DNA of 32,121 nt from Clostridium acidisoli DSM 12555 (GCF_900176305.1 NZ_FWXH01000024.1:1-32121), one strand, 5' to 3'; positions 1 to 7,958 are shown, counted from the first letter of the stretch. Notes: generated from the sequence alone by a model not told the origin. Made by a program: numbers and translations.

Positions 1-4
1 ACTC

Positions 5-81
5 TGGTAGCGGAAATAGGACTTGAACCTACGACACTTCGGGTATGAACCGAATGCTCTAGCCAGCTGAGCTATTCCGCC
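5..81 (-). tRNA. tRNA-Met (CAT), elongator
   Basis: The reverse strand folds as a complete cloverleaf with encoded CCA. The acceptor arm starts GGCGGAA and is closed by TTCCGCT (a G-U first pair). The anticodon stem TTCGG/CCGAA encloses loop TTCATAC, giving anticodon CAT. The T arm carries TTCAAGT. It lacks the three G-C anticodon-stem pairs and the 1:72 mismatch of an initiator, so it is read as the elongator Met tRNA. It is the third tRNA of the minus-strand cluster, only five bases from the fMet gene, and the cluster may continue beyond the window edge. Confidence 0.95.
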
Positions 82-86
82 AAATC

Positions 87-162
<76 letters not shown>

Positions 163-168
163 ATATTT

Positions 169-258
169 TGGTGCCGAAGACCGGAATCGAACCGGTACGA
201 TGGTTTAAGCATCGCAGGATTTTAAGTCCTGTGCGTCTGCCAGTTCCGCCACTTCGGC
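169..258 (-). tRNA. tRNA-Leu (TAA)
   Basis: The reverse strand folds as a 90-base class II tRNA with encoded CCA. The acceptor is GCCGAAG/CTTCGGC. The anticodon stem CAGGA/TCCTG encloses CTTAAAA, giving anticodon TAA. A long variable arm (CGATG...CATCG) is present, as expected for leucine. It is the first gene of the tRNA transcript, starting about 19 bases downstream of the predicted start site. Confidence 0.96.
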
Positions 259-283
259 TTGTCATCATTTGACGACATAGACT

Positions 284-312
284 ATTATATATTATTTATT
301 TGTACATGTCAA
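284..312 (-). promoter_or_regulatory. Promoter of the tRNA cluster
   Basis: On the minus strand TTGACA (307-312) and TATAAT (284-289) are separated by exactly 17 bases. This is a perfect vegetative (sigma-A) promoter, as expected for stable-RNA genes. The start site should fall near 277, just before tRNA-Leu. Confidence 0.9.
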
Positions 313-374
313 CAACTTTTTTAAAATGTTTCATCAAATTATTTAGTGAGTATTTTTTACTACTTAATAATCAG

Positions 375-479
375 CAATTGCAAAGTATTAGTGAAAGAAT
401 TTTACTCTACTATGTGAGTAAAAAAATTAAAGATTGCAGGAGGCAAGGTTAAAGAATTAACGGTAATGTTTGTCGCAAA
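375..479 (+). repeat. Structured linker-hairpin repeat, copy A (half-length)
   Basis: This is the shortest of four related intergenic elements. It begins ATTGCAAAGTA and carries three nine-base linkers: AGTGAAAGA (390-398), AATTAAAGA (425-433) and GGTTAAAGA (447-455). Between them are a hairpin TTTTACTC/GAGTAAAA (400-407 with 416-423), a small hairpin TTGC/GCAA (434-446), and the start of a third hairpin (TTAACGG, partner lost). It ends with GTCGCAAAT, like the closing end of the other copies. The order of its hairpins matches the left half of copy D (31751-31991), so it looks like a copy that lost its right half. It occupies the space between the yabR terminator and the tRNA promoter. Confidence 0.75.
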
Positions 480-507
480 TAAAAAAAAGAGACTAAAATA
501 GTCTCTT
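477..507 (-). terminator. Terminator of yabR
   Basis: AAGAGACTA (487-495) and TAGTCTCTT (499-507) form a nine-base-pair hairpin with a three-base loop. On the minus strand it is followed by a run of eight T. It lies just after the yabR stop codon and closes the long minus-strand block. Confidence 0.9.
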
Positions 508-513
508 ATAATC

Positions 514-942
514 TTAGTATGAGCCCTTTCTATAACCACCATGACCCTTTGCCTCTTGGTGCCTCTTCAGGTCTTGAAATCTCTCTTCACTATCCTTTAA
601 AAACTTTGATAGTCTATCTTCGAAATCAGCTCCACCTTGCTGCTGTTGTTGCTGCTTTGTCTTAGTATTCTTAGTCCAATCGATATCAATTGGTTTAGAT
701 GATTTTTGTGGAATAGAAGCTTGTTTTATTGATAAACTTATTTTTCCACCATCATCAACTGCAAGAACTTTAACTTTTACCTTATCTTGCTCTTTTAAAT
801 AGTCTTTGATATCTTTTACAAAAGTGTCAGCCACTTCCGAAATATGCACTAGACCTGTTTTACCCTCCACATCTACAAACGCACCAAAATTTGTAATATT
901 TATCACTGTACCTTCTAGAATTGTTCCTGCCTTTAAGGTCAT
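514..942 (-). CDS. yabR: S1-domain RNA-binding protein, YabR-like
   Basis: The 142-residue protein has one S1 RNA-binding domain over about residues 1-75 ([20 protein letters not shown], then VHISEVAD and KVKVLAVD). These are the usual beta-barrel motifs of the S1/polynucleotide phosphorylase type. The C-terminal half is a low-complexity tail with a six-glutamine run and a basic end. By family it is a cytoplasmic general-stress-type RNA-binding protein; its precise target is not evident from sequence. An AAGGAGGAG ribosome site sits eight bases ahead of the ATG. It follows divIC, as in Bacillus, but where Bacillus continues to spoIIE this window has tRNA genes. The 160-base gap upstream contains a weak possible promoter (TTGTCG, 16-base spacer, TATAAA), so separate transcription is possible. 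Confidence 0.9.
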   Translation of the reverse strand: MTLKAGTILEGTVINITNFGAFVDVEGKTGLVHISEVADTFVKDIKDYLKEQDKVKVKVLAVDDGGKISLSIKQASIPQKSSKPIDIDWTKNTKTKQQQQQQGGADFEDRLSKFLKDSEERFQDLKRHQEAKGHGGYRKGSY

Positions 943-1102
943 ATTAAAAAGACTCCTCCTTGATTTTTGTTTATATTTTTATAAATTATAATATGATTAC
1001 GACAATTGAATTTAATTGATATTATGTATATTTAATACAATTATGCATATATTCTCGCTACACACTTTATGTACTTAAATCAACTCTCTATAATCATAAT
1101 AT

Positions 1103-1372
1103 TTATTTGGTATTAATTACAGGAATTTCTCCTTGCTTAATAAGTCCTAGTTTTTCTCTAGCAAGTTTTTCACTGTACTGATCTGAGCGTGCCATTTTTA
1201 TTTCATCCTGTAATTTCTGATTGTCACTTTTAAGTTTAGATATTTGGGAAGTTTTATTATTAGTCTCTTCTCTTATTTTATTCATTGTAATCTGTTGATT
1301 AACAAGAATATAACATATATTGACCATAAAAACACCTATTATTAAGAATTTTAACTTAAATCCCTTTTTCAT
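1103..1372 (-). CDS. divIC: DivIC/FtsB-family septum formation initiator
   Basis: This 89-residue protein has a short basic N terminus, one membrane segment (about residues 7-25) and a heptad-like coiled coil (about 30-65, INKIREETNNK to KLQDEIK). The ending LAREKLGLIKQGEIPVI is the recognisable family signature. Family members are bitopic divisome proteins that pair with DivIB/FtsQ and FtsL at the septum. In Bacillus the same gene lies between yabQ and yabR, as here, which supports DivIC over other small coiled-coil membrane proteins. The ATG is preceded by GAGAGG. Ninety AT-rich bases separate it from yabQ. Confidence 0.88.
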   Translation of the reverse strand: MKKGFKLKFLIIGVFMVNICYILVNQQITMNKIREETNNKTSQISKLKSDNQKLQDEIKMARSDQYSEKLAREKLGLIKQGEIPVINTK

Positions 1373-1462
1373 AATATATACCTCTCATAAATCAACAATA
1401 AAGTTATTATACCTATATTTTAATTTCTTTTCTATATATATTCAAGTTTTTTATTTATTTTC

Positions 1463-1852
1463 TTATTTATTAAATAAATAATTTATTAATAATCTAAACG
1501 GATACAATATTATATTATAAAGTATTCTAAAATTTGTTACTAAATGATTAAATAATTTTATCTCATATGGTAAAAATTTTTTGCTTAAAATTTTAAAATA
1601 AAAATACACGCCTATTGCAATAAATGCATACGAATACACAGTTAATATTGCTCCATCTTTATAGAATAAAAATATAAAAATTATTAGGCTTACTAAAATC
1701 CAAAATAGCATATCTTCAATAAATGCTATTATTTTGTTTACAACTTCAGTTCCTCTTATAGATCTATATATATCAAATAATATACCGGTAAAAATTCCTC
1801 CAACTAAACTATAAAAAAGTTGATTAAATTGTGTAAAATTAGATAACACCAT
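1463..1852 (-). CDS. yabQ: Spore cortex biosynthesis membrane protein YabQ
   Basis: The 129-residue hydrophobic protein has about four membrane segments (near residues 10-27, 43-63, 66-86 and 108-126). The motif GGIFTGILFDIYRSIRG in the N-terminal third is typical of YabQ. In Bacillus YabQ is a mother-cell protein of the outer forespore membrane needed for cortex formation. It starts four bases after the yabP stop, with the GGTGA ribosome site overlapping the end of yabP, so the two are translationally linked. The mechanism is unknown in the family; the assignment rests on sequence and synteny. Confidence 0.9.
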   Translation of the reverse strand: MVLSNFTQFNQLFYSLVGGIFTGILFDIYRSIRGTEVVNKIIAFIEDMLFWILVSLIIFIFLFYKDGAILTVYSYAFIAIGVYFYFKILSKKFLPYEIKLFNHLVTNFRILYNIILYPFRLLINYLFNK

Positions 1853-1856
1853 TTTT

Positions 1857-2138
1857 TCACCTAAATAGCCTGTTTAAAATGCTATCTTTATTTTTAAAAT
1901 TTTCCTTTTCAGAATATACAAAGGAATTTATTTTACCGGTAATCATAACATCTCCATTTTGTACATCAAGTTTATTCATCTTTAAATCTTTGCCCTTTAA
2001 TGTTAATGTACCTAGACTCGTAGTCAGAATTATAATTTCATCGTTAAAACTGATTACTTCATTTACTCCAGTTATGGATAATTTTTTTCTATTTTCAAGT
2101 ATTATATTATTGTTTTTATCCTCAATCTTTGACTCCAT
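1857..2138 (-). CDS. yabP: Sporulation protein YabP
   Basis: This 93-residue soluble protein contains the YabP/YqfC-type domain (LENRKKLSITGVNEVISFND, then LTTSLGTLTLKGKDLKMNKLD and GDVMITGKI). The family is predicted to be rich in beta strands. YabP is required for spore cortex formation and recruited to the outer forespore membrane in Bacillus. The ATG has an AGGAGGG ribosome site. A candidate sigma-E promoter lies just upstream (2166-2194), which would suit mother-cell expression of yabP-yabQ. It follows the RNA-binding gene rlbP in the same direction with an 84-base gap. Confidence 0.92.
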   Translation of the reverse strand: MESKIEDKNNNIILENRKKLSITGVNEVISFNDEIIILTTSLGTLTLKGKDLKMNKLDVQNGDVMITGKINSFVYSEKENFKNKDSILNRLFR

Positions 2139-2165
2139 AGTTTTCCCTCCTATTTCACTTATAAA

Positions 2166-2194
2166 TATATATGTAAAATAGCAGTTTTATATTA
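2166..2194 (-). promoter_or_regulatory. Candidate sigma-E promoter for yabPQ
   Basis: On the minus strand TAATATA (2188-2194) and CATATATA (2166-2173) are separated by 14 bases. This resembles the mother-cell sigma-E pattern (ATA element, 14 bases, CATAC-like element), and it fits the known sigma-E control of yabP in Bacillus. In such an AT-rich region chance matches are likely, so confidence is low. Confidence 0.35.
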
Positions 2195-2222
2195 CAAATT
2201 AATTTTGTTACATGGATTTTTA

Positions 2223-2480
2223 TTATTTATCTTCTTCACCAGAAATAATTTCATACATTAATTTAGCATCCTCTTTATGTACATGCTCTGAAATGTTTAT
2301 TATCTTGGCTTTTAAAACCTTTTCTGCATATCTAATCTCTATAACATCTTCTTCTCTTATATCAGTACTGGCCTTAGCAATTTTACCATTTATAGATACC
2401 CTACCGCTCTCACATGCCTCTTTTGCTACTGTTCTTCTTTTTATTATTCTAGATACCTTTAAATACTTATCTAATCTCAT
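2223..2480 (-). CDS. rlbP: S4-domain RNA-binding protein RlbP/YabO (Hsp15-like)
   Basis: The 85-residue protein is essentially one S4 domain: MRLDKYLKVSRIIKRRTVAK, then ACESGRVSINGKIAKASTDI and EEDVIEIRYA. Members bind structured rRNA; Bacillus YabO/RlbP and E. coli Hsp15 act on ribosomal RNA or stalled large subunits. It follows hup and precedes yabP, as in other clostridia and in Bacillus. A strong hairpin terminator separates it from hup, so it is expected to have its own promoter. A GGAGA ribosome site precedes the ATG. Confidence 0.9.
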   Translation of the reverse strand: MRLDKYLKVSRIIKRRTVAKEACESGRVSINGKIAKASTDIREEDVIEIRYAEKVLKAKIINISEHVHKEDAKLMYEIISGEEDK

Positions 2481-2513
2481 AAACTTCTCCTTAATTCTTA
2501 GAAATTAACATAG

Positions 2514-2550
2514 TAGCGAAAAACCTGGATTTTATCCAGGTTTTTCGCTA
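2514..2550. terminator. Perfect 17-bp hairpin terminator between hup and rlbP
   Basis: TAGCGAAAAACCTGGAT (2514-2530) is exactly matched by its reverse complement at 2534-2550 around a three-base loop. The A-tract in one arm gives a T-tract in the other, so it can end transcription in either direction. It should terminate hup and isolate the rlbP-yabPQ-divIC transcript. Confidence 0.85.
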
Positions 2551-2628
2551 AACTTTAGGCACATAAAATAATAAGTCAGAATATATTATATACTTCCTTA
2601 TTATTTTTTTAGTATGCTGTGATAAAAA

Positions 2629-2904
2629 CTATTTATTTACTCTCTCTTTAAACTCTTTTCCTGCTTTAAATACTGGAACTGTTGATGCAGGTATTGTTAT
2701 TTCTTCTTTTGATCTAGGATTTCTACCCTTTCTTTCAGCTCTTTCTCTTGTTTCGAAAGTTCCAAATCCAACTAATTGAACTTTTTCACCTTTTTCTAAA
2801 GCTTCTTCTATGCTTTCAATAAATCCCTTTAGAGCTGTTTCAGCATCTTTTTTTGTTAAATTACTTTTTTCTGCTATACTACTAATTAATTCTGCTTTGT
2901 TCAC
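2629..2904 (-). CDS. hup: HU-family DNA-binding protein
   Basis: The 91-residue protein matches HU over its full length. It begins MNKAELISSIAEKSNLTKKD, has the dimer-core motif VQLVGFGTFETRERAERKGR, and carries the DNA-binding arm NPRSKEEITIPASTVPVFKAG. HU is the abundant homodimeric nucleoid protein that bends and compacts DNA. The start is GTG, supported by a GAGGAGG site nine bases upstream. It has its own promoter (2941-2969) and is flanked by terminators, so it is monocistronic, which fits its high expression. Confidence 0.96.
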   Translation of the reverse strand: MNKAELISSIAEKSNLTKKDAETALKGFIESIEEALEKGEKVQLVGFGTFETRERAERKGRNPRSKEEITIPASTVPVFKAGKEFKERVNK

Positions 2905-2940
2905 TTTTGTTACCTCCTCAAATTTAAGAATACGTTAACC

Positions 2941-2969
2941 TTTATAGCATATTCTTCACGTGTTGTTAA
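2941..2969 (-). promoter_or_regulatory. Promoter of hup
   Basis: On the minus strand TTAACA (2964-2969) and TATAAA (2941-2946) are separated by 17 bases, with a TG one base before the -10 (extended -10). The -35 overlaps the end of the upstream terminator hairpin. Confidence 0.8.
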
Positions 2970-2995
2970 AATCCTTCTTTTTTTGAAGGTTTTAA
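2966..2995 (-). terminator. Terminator of mazG
   Basis: GAAGGTTTTAA (2985-2995) pairs with TTAAAATCCTTC (2966-2977), with one bulged base and a seven-base loop. On the minus strand it lies directly after the mazG stop codon and is T-rich at the end. Its distal arm overlaps the hup -35, so one set of bases ends one unit and starts the next. Confidence 0.7.
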
Positions 2996-3011
2996 TAGAA
3001 ATTTAATAAAT

Positions 3012-4457
3012 TCACATATGTTTAATTTCATTCCATAATTTGTCCATGTCTTCAATTGACATATCTTCCAATTTACGATTTTGTTCTTTTGCTTTAAGTT
3101 CAATGAATTCAAAACGTTTAATGAATTTATCTATAGTATAATTTAATGCATTTTCTGGGTCTATGTCAAGGATTCTCGCAATATTTACCACACTAAATGC
3201 TAAATCTCCTACTTCTTCTAGTATCTTATCCTTATTTATGCCTTTATATACACATTTTACTTCGTCTGTTTCTTCTAAAACTTTAGCAATAGCATCCTCT
3301 ACATTTCTAAAATCAAATCCTACCTTCGATGCCTTCTTTTGCACTTTTTCTGCTCTTATAAGTGCAGGTAAATTTTTTGCAACGTGTTTTAAACTATCTG
3401 TATAGCTATTTAGATTTTGCTCTTTCATCTTGTTTTTTTCCCAGTTATCTAATACATCTTTAGAATTGTCTACATTTTCATTTCCGAAAACATGTGGATG
3501 TCTTAAAATCATTTTATTACATATAGCTTTTATAACATCATTTATATTATAGTATCCTTCTTCTTTTCCAATTTGAGCATGGAATACAATTTGTAAAAGT
3601 ACATCTCCTAATTCTTCAACTACCATATCATCATCATTTTTCTCTAATGCCTCTATAACCTCATAACTTTCTTCTATAAGACCTCGCTTTATAGAATCAT
3701 GAGTTTGCTCTCTATCCCACGGACATCCATCTTCTCCTCTTAAAATGTCCATAATATGTAACAAGTCATTAAAATCTTTAGTATTTTCTAAATTTTTAGG
3801 AACATATACAGATGTTAAATAATCTATGTCTTCTTGTCTATCAAGTTCATATAAATCTATTTCTCTTATACTCTCAAGACCCTCTATTCCAGCAGCTCTT
3901 ACAAAATAAATCTTTGTGTCATCTCTATAATATTCTAAAAGTGCAAGTTTTACTTCTGATGCTATAAGTTTATTATAAACTTGTGTTATTATAAGCCCCG
4001 TCCTTTTGTCCATGATTTGGTTTTTAATATCAAAGGCATCTATTATTTTAACTCCATTTATAGGGTCAATTTTAAGCGCCTCCATTATGGAATCAACAAA
4101 ACTAACTGCAGGCAATATTTTTGTTTTTATATTATCTTCTTTACACATTTTCAAAAGTATGGTAACAGATTTTTCTGCAACTAAAGGGTGTCCTGGGACA
4201 GCATATACAATATCTCCAAACTCTTTACTTGCTCTTATCAAATCTTTAGCAATCAATTGATATACATCATCAAAACTTTCAGATTTTTCATATGCATTGT
4301 CAAAAGTTTCAAATTTTATATTTTCAGTTTCCAAAAATTTTACTGTAGGATGTTTAATTGTTCTAAGAAATATTTTATTACTTTTTCTTAAAATGTCTAC
4401 GGTTCCCATAGTAAGTGCATTTAAATCACCAGGTCCTAAACCAACTATACTAATCAT
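3012..4457 (-). CDS. mazG: Tetrapyrrole-methylase/MazG fusion NTP pyrophosphohydrolase (YabN type)
   Basis: The 481-residue protein has two parts. Residues 1 to about 220 form a SAM-dependent tetrapyrrole (corrin/porphyrin) methylase-like domain (ISIVGLGPGDLNALTMGTV, YAVPGHPLVAEKS). The rest carries two MazG domains. The first holds GCPWDREQTHDSIKRGLIEE and EELGDVLLQIVFHAQ, with the Glu/Asp residues that bind Mg. The second is LEETDEVK...EEVGDLAFSVVN. MazG hydrolyses nucleoside triphosphates to the monophosphate and pyrophosphate and is thought to cleanse the nucleotide pool. The role of the methylase half is not established. It sits 15 bases after the flippase gene with a GGAGGC ribosome site. 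Confidence 0.95.
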   Translation of the reverse strand: MISIVGLGPGDLNALTMGTVDILRKSNKIFLRTIKHPTVKFLETENIKFETFDNAYEKSESFDDVYQLIAKDLIRASKEFGDIVYAVPGHPLVAEKSVTILLKMCKEDNIKTKILPAVSFVDSIMEALKIDPINGVKIIDAFDIKNQIMDKRTGLIITQVYNKLIASEVKLALLEYYRDDTKIYFVRAAGIEGLESIREIDLYELDRQEDIDYLTSVYVPKNLENTKDFNDLLHIMDILRGEDGCPWDREQTHDSIKRGLIEESYEVIEALEKNDDDMVVEELGDVLLQIVFHAQIGKEEGYYNINDVIKAICNKMILRHPHVFGNENVDNSKDVLDNWEKNKMKEQNLNSYTDSLKHVAKNLPALIRAEKVQKKASKVGFDFRNVEDAIAKVLEETDEVKCVYKGINKDKILEEVGDLAFSVVNIARILDIDPENALNYTIDKFIKRFEFIELKAKEQNRKLEDMSIEDMDKLWNEIKHM

Positions 4458-4472
4458 TAGCTTTTGCCTCCT

Positions 4473-6011
4473 TCAACGTTTTTTTCTTATTCTTTTTTCT
4501 ATTTGACTATAGCTAAATATACCAAATAATAAAACTAAAATTGCATATATAATAATTCCAATAAATACAGCGCTAAAGCACGCTATACTATTACTCATTG
4601 TACTATTATAGACATTTAGATAAATAAATACAACTAAAATAGTCATTATTATAGCTGCATATATGGTTTTAATTAAGCTGTCATAAATATTAATTTTTAT
4701 TTTCAATTGATGTTTAACCTGCAATAAATTAAGCATAGATGCTATTATGTATCCTGTTAATGTTCCTATTATGGCTCCATATACATTAATTTTAGGTATT
4801 GGCACTAAAATTAATGTTATTATTACCTTTGCTAAACATCCTATAAGAAGATTTATTACTGGTAAAGCATATTTATCTACTCCTTGTAATATTGCAGTGC
4901 TTGTCTGAGTTAATGTTATAAATGGTATTGAGATACTAAGATATTTTAAGATATAATAACCTCCACTATTGCCTGGGAAAATTAATTTTAATATAGGACC
5001 TGACATAAAAAACAGTCCGCAAGCTGACGGTATTCCAATGACCATGGCAGACTTTATAGCTAATTGTACTTTATTTACAACTTCACTTCTTTTGCTTAAA
5101 ATGTATGCTTCAGAAATTATAGGAACTAAAGATGCACATAATGCTATAGATAGTGTTAATGGCACATTAATCAATACAAATGCCTTACCTGTAAGTTGTC
5201 CATAAAGTATTGTTGCTTCTTTATGGCTAAACCCTGCTAACAATAGTTTTTGTGGCACTATTATTGAATCTAATAAACTCATTACACTACTCACAGCCGA
5301 ACCTAAGGATATTGGTATTGCAATGCTTAATAATTTGTACATAACGTGCTTTTCATTGTTTTTACTTATCGTCTTTTTTTCTTTATTATAAGAAATATAT
5401 TTGATGCTGAGGTATACGCCGGCTACAATTGCTCCAAATGATGCTCCAAATGCTGCTCCACCTGCTGAATACTCTATTCCTTTTGGTATAAGTAAATACG
5501 CAAGTCCAACCCCAACAATCACTCTACCACATTGTTCAAATATTTGAGAAATAGCAGTTGGAATCATGTTCTGAAAACCTTGAAAATAACCTCTTAAAGC
5601 ACTTACAATAGATATGCACAGTGGTGCTGCTGCAATAGCAACAAGTGAATAATAAGACTTTTTATCCCAATTTAGTACTGAAATGATTTTGTTACTGAAC
5701 AATAATATGAATACTGTAAAAATTCCTCCCATTATTGTCATTAATATTAATGCCTTTTTGAGAACAAGTTCTGCACCGTCTTTATTTCCAACAGCATTTC
5801 TTTCTGATACCATTTTAGATATGGCCACAGGCATTCCTGATGCACTTGCTATAAAAAACATATATAGCGGATATGACATTTGATAATATCCTATTCCTTC
5901 ATCACCTATTAACATTATAAGTGGCCATCTAAAAAAAATTCCTAAAAACTTCACAAAAATCCCTGCTGCACCTAAAATTACAGTTCCTTTAATAAGAGAT
6001 TGTCTCTTCAT
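4473..6011 (-). CDS. MATE/MurJ-like polysaccharide flippase (YabM/SpoVB family)
   Basis: The 512-residue integral membrane protein has about 14 predicted membrane segments. It opens with KGTVILGAAGIFVKFLGIFF, and SYPLYMFFIASASGMPVAIS is typical of the SpoVB/MurJ branch of the MOP flippases. Such proteins move lipid-linked saccharides, usually peptidoglycan precursors, across the membrane; SpoVB serves spore cortex synthesis. Its place between spoVT and mazG matches Bacillus yabM, so it is the YabM orthologue by position, and its substrate is unproven. It has a GGAGGGA ribosome site and sits about 80 bases after spoVT with no clear terminator between them, so co-transcription with spoVT and mazG is likely. 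Confidence 0.9.
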   Translation of the reverse strand: MKRQSLIKGTVILGAAGIFVKFLGIFFRWPLIMLIGDEGIGYYQMSYPLYMFFIASASGMPVAISKMVSERNAVGNKDGAELVLKKALILMTIMGGIFTVFILLFSNKIISVLNWDKKSYYSLVAIAAAPLCISIVSALRGYFQGFQNMIPTAISQIFEQCGRVIVGVGLAYLLIPKGIEYSAGGAAFGASFGAIVAGVYLSIKYISYNKEKKTISKNNEKHVMYKLLSIAIPISLGSAVSSVMSLLDSIIVPQKLLLAGFSHKEATILYGQLTGKAFVLINVPLTLSIALCASLVPIISEAYILSKRSEVVNKVQLAIKSAMVIGIPSACGLFFMSGPILKLIFPGNSGGYYILKYLSISIPFITLTQTSTAILQGVDKYALPVINLLIGCLAKVIITLILVPIPKINVYGAIIGTLTGYIIASMLNLLQVKHQLKIKINIYDSLIKTIYAAIIMTILVVFIYLNVYNSTMSNSIACFSAVFIGIIIYAILVLLFGIFSYSQIEKRIRKKR

Positions 6012-6093
6012 AATAAATTATCCCTCCAAAACTTCTATAAATATTATTATTTTAGTTTTAGAGGGATTATTACTATTTTACTTTATTATTAAT

Positions 6094-6648
6094 CTATTGT
6101 TCCATTTGCTTCCCTAAAAATAGCGCAGCGGTTTCACTTAATTTTGCTTCTGTTTTACCATAATTTATTCCTGCATCTTTTGATAAAATTACAACTGCAC
6201 CAATTGCATCTCCTTCTGCTATTATTGGCGCTATTACTTCTGCAGAATACTTTTCATCAACATCTTCATCATCATATAATGGTATTGCTATGTTATTGTT
6301 TTCATTCATGTTATACAACTTTCTATCATTCATAACTTTTTCTAGTTCATTACTTACACGTTTTTCAAAATACTCTTTTTTTACACCTCCACTTACAGCA
6401 ATAATGCTGTCCTTATCACATATTGTAACTATATCGCCAACAGACGTATTCAAAGCTTCTGCATACTCCTTTGCAAAATCACCCAATTCACCAATTGGAG
6501 AATATTTCTTTAGAATAACACCGCCTTCTCTATCTGTAAATATTTCTAAAGGGTCTCCTTCTCTAATCCTTAATGTCCTCCTTATTTCCTTTGGTATTAC
6601 AACACGACCTAAGTCATCAATTCTTCTAACTATTCCAGTTGCTTTCAT
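6094..6648 (-). CDS. spoVT: Stage V sporulation transcription factor SpoVT
   Basis: The 184-residue protein has an N-terminal AbrB-type swapped-hairpin DNA-binding domain (about 1-50; MKATGIVRRIDDLGRVVIPK, EIRRTLRIREGDPLEIF). A C-terminal GAF-like sensing domain follows (about 56-180). This two-domain arrangement and length are those of SpoVT, a forespore regulator that adjusts sigma-G-dependent genes; AbrB itself would be about half as long. A GGAGG site lies seven bases from the ATG. A sigma-G-like promoter is visible at 6685-6714. Confidence 0.96.
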   Translation of the reverse strand: MKATGIVRRIDDLGRVVIPKEIRRTLRIREGDPLEIFTDREGGVILKKYSPIGELGDFAKEYAEALNTSVGDIVTICDKDSIIAVSGGVKKEYFEKRVSNELEKVMNDRKLYNMNENNNIAIPLYDDEDVDEKYSAEVIAPIIAEGDAIGAVVILSKDAGINYGKTEAKLSETAALFLGKQMEQ

Positions 6649-6684
6649 AATGTTACCTCCTAAGATATTGTTATTTTATACAAA

Positions 6685-6714
6685 TAGTATCTTACGAATA
6701 ATGAAATTTTATAC
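6685..6714 (-). promoter_or_regulatory. Candidate sigma-G promoter of spoVT
   Basis: On the minus strand GTATA (6710-6714) and GATACTA (6685-6691) are spaced by 18 bases. This agrees with the forespore sigma-G pattern except for the first base of the -10 (usually C). Control of spoVT by sigma-G is established in Bacillus, which makes the match credible. Confidence 0.5.
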
Positions 6715-6754
6715 ACAAATGCATACTTTATATATATATTCCACTTATAATTAT

Positions 6755-6797
6755 AAAAAGGTCATCTCAAAAGTTAAACTTTTAAGATGACCTTTTT
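6755..6797. terminator. Bidirectional terminator between prsA and spoVT
   Basis: AAAAAGGTCATCT (6755-6767) pairs perfectly with AGATGACCTTTTT (6785-6797). The stem continues after one mismatch as AAAAG/CTTTT around a five-base loop. A/T tracts flank both sides. It ends the prsA transcript and isolates spoVT. Confidence 0.88.
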
Positions 6798-6865
6798 ATA
6801 TGTATCAATATTCATACACTATCTAGCGTACGTAAAACTCTCACCTAAGTGCTAGTTTCACTTTA

Positions 6866-7885
6866 TTAACTTAATTTATCAGCCTCTTCTTTGATATCAG
6901 CTGCTTTCTTCCATTTATCAAGTGTCTTTTGATAAGCATCTTGTTTTGCTTGACTTAAAAGTGTATCTTTTACTTGAGCTTTAACATCATCAAGTTTTTT
7001 AACAGGATAATCTTTTCTATCAACACACTTAATTATGTGCCATCCATATTGTGTTTGAACAGGAGCGGATATTTGACCAACCTTAAGTGCCAATGCTGCT
7101 GTCATAAATGTAGCATCTAATTGTTTGCTTTGGTCGTCATTCGCTTGATTATACGTTCCTAACTCTCCACCTGCAGCACCGCTTGTAGTATCAGTTGACT
7201 TTTGTTTTGCTAAACTTGCAAAATCTGCACCTTTGTCAAGTTGTGCTTTTATGTCTTTTGCTTCTGCCTCTGTTTTAACTAAGATATGAGCTATATCTAT
7301 AGTATTTGGCTGTTCAGTATATTTAAGCTGATTTGAATTATAATAATCTTGTATTTGTTTATCAGTTACACTAACATTTTTAGTCATATAATCTGTAACC
7401 TTAGCTATTATAACGCTGTTTCTCATCTGAGCCTTTAACGCCTCTTCTGTAAATCCATTTTGGGTTAGTGCTGCTTTCCAATCACTGTCTTTTTTATATT
7501 GATCTTGAGATCTTAAACTATCATATTGTTTTTTCACTTCTGCATTAATAGCTGAATCAGATGGAACTAATTTGAGAGTTTTTGCTTTTTGAAGCAATAA
7601 ATCTTCTGTAACCATTTCTTCCAGCATTTGCGTTTTTGCTTGCTTTAACTGATCTGCAGCTGTAGAATTACTGGCATAATTACTACCATACTGTTGCTTT
7701 AATTGGTTTTCAGTACCTTTCATTCTAGCTTCTACTTCACCTACTGTTATTTTTTCACCATTAACACTGGCAACTACAGTATTATTAATACCAGCTTGTG
7801 TCTTTTCTATCATATTGCATCCACTAAATGCTACTGTGATTATACCAATTATAGCTATTGCTACAATTTTCTTTACGTTCTTCAA
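6866..7885 (-). CDS. prsA: PrsA-type lipoprotein foldase (parvulin peptidyl-prolyl isomerase)
   Basis: With the TTG start at 7885 the protein has 339 residues. An ATG 12 codons upstream is open, but GGGGGA lies eight bases ahead of the TTG, and the product then begins MKNVKKIV with a normal signal peptide. The lipobox AFSGC places the lipidated cysteine at residue 23. A SurA-like N-terminal region follows. The parvulin domain covers about residues 197-290 (IDIAHILVK, GGELGTYNQ, VQTQYGWHIIKC). PrsA proteins fold exported proteins on the outer face of the membrane. Its neighbourhood includes htrA and a two-component system, which suggests an envelope quality-control cluster. Confidence 0.9.
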   Translation of the reverse strand: MKNVKKIVAIAIIGIITVAFSGCNMIEKTQAGINNTVVASVNGEKITVGEVEARMKGTENQLKQQYGSNYASNSTAADQLKQAKTQMLEEMVTEDLLLQKAKTLKLVPSDSAINAEVKKQYDSLRSQDQYKKDSDWKAALTQNGFTEEALKAQMRNSVIIAKVTDYMTKNVSVTDKQIQDYYNSNQLKYTEQPNTIDIAHILVKTEAEAKDIKAQLDKGADFASLAKQKSTDTTSGAAGGELGTYNQANDDQSKQLDATFMTAALALKVGQISAPVQTQYGWHIIKCVDRKDYPVKKLDDVKAQVKDTLLSQAKQDAYQKTLDKWKKAADIKEEADKLS

Positions 7886-7930
7886 TAGTATTCCCCCTAA
7901 AATTTTATGGTGTTTTGTCATATAATTTTA

Positions 7931-7958
7931 ATTTTAACATATATTCAATCTGTTTCAA
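7931..7958 (-). promoter_or_regulatory. Possible promoter of prsA
   Basis: On the minus strand TTGAAA (7953-7958) and TAAAAT (7931-7936) are 16 bases apart. The -35 lies inside the last codons of mfd. No terminator separates mfd from prsA, so this may be an internal promoter added to read-through. Confidence 0.4.
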
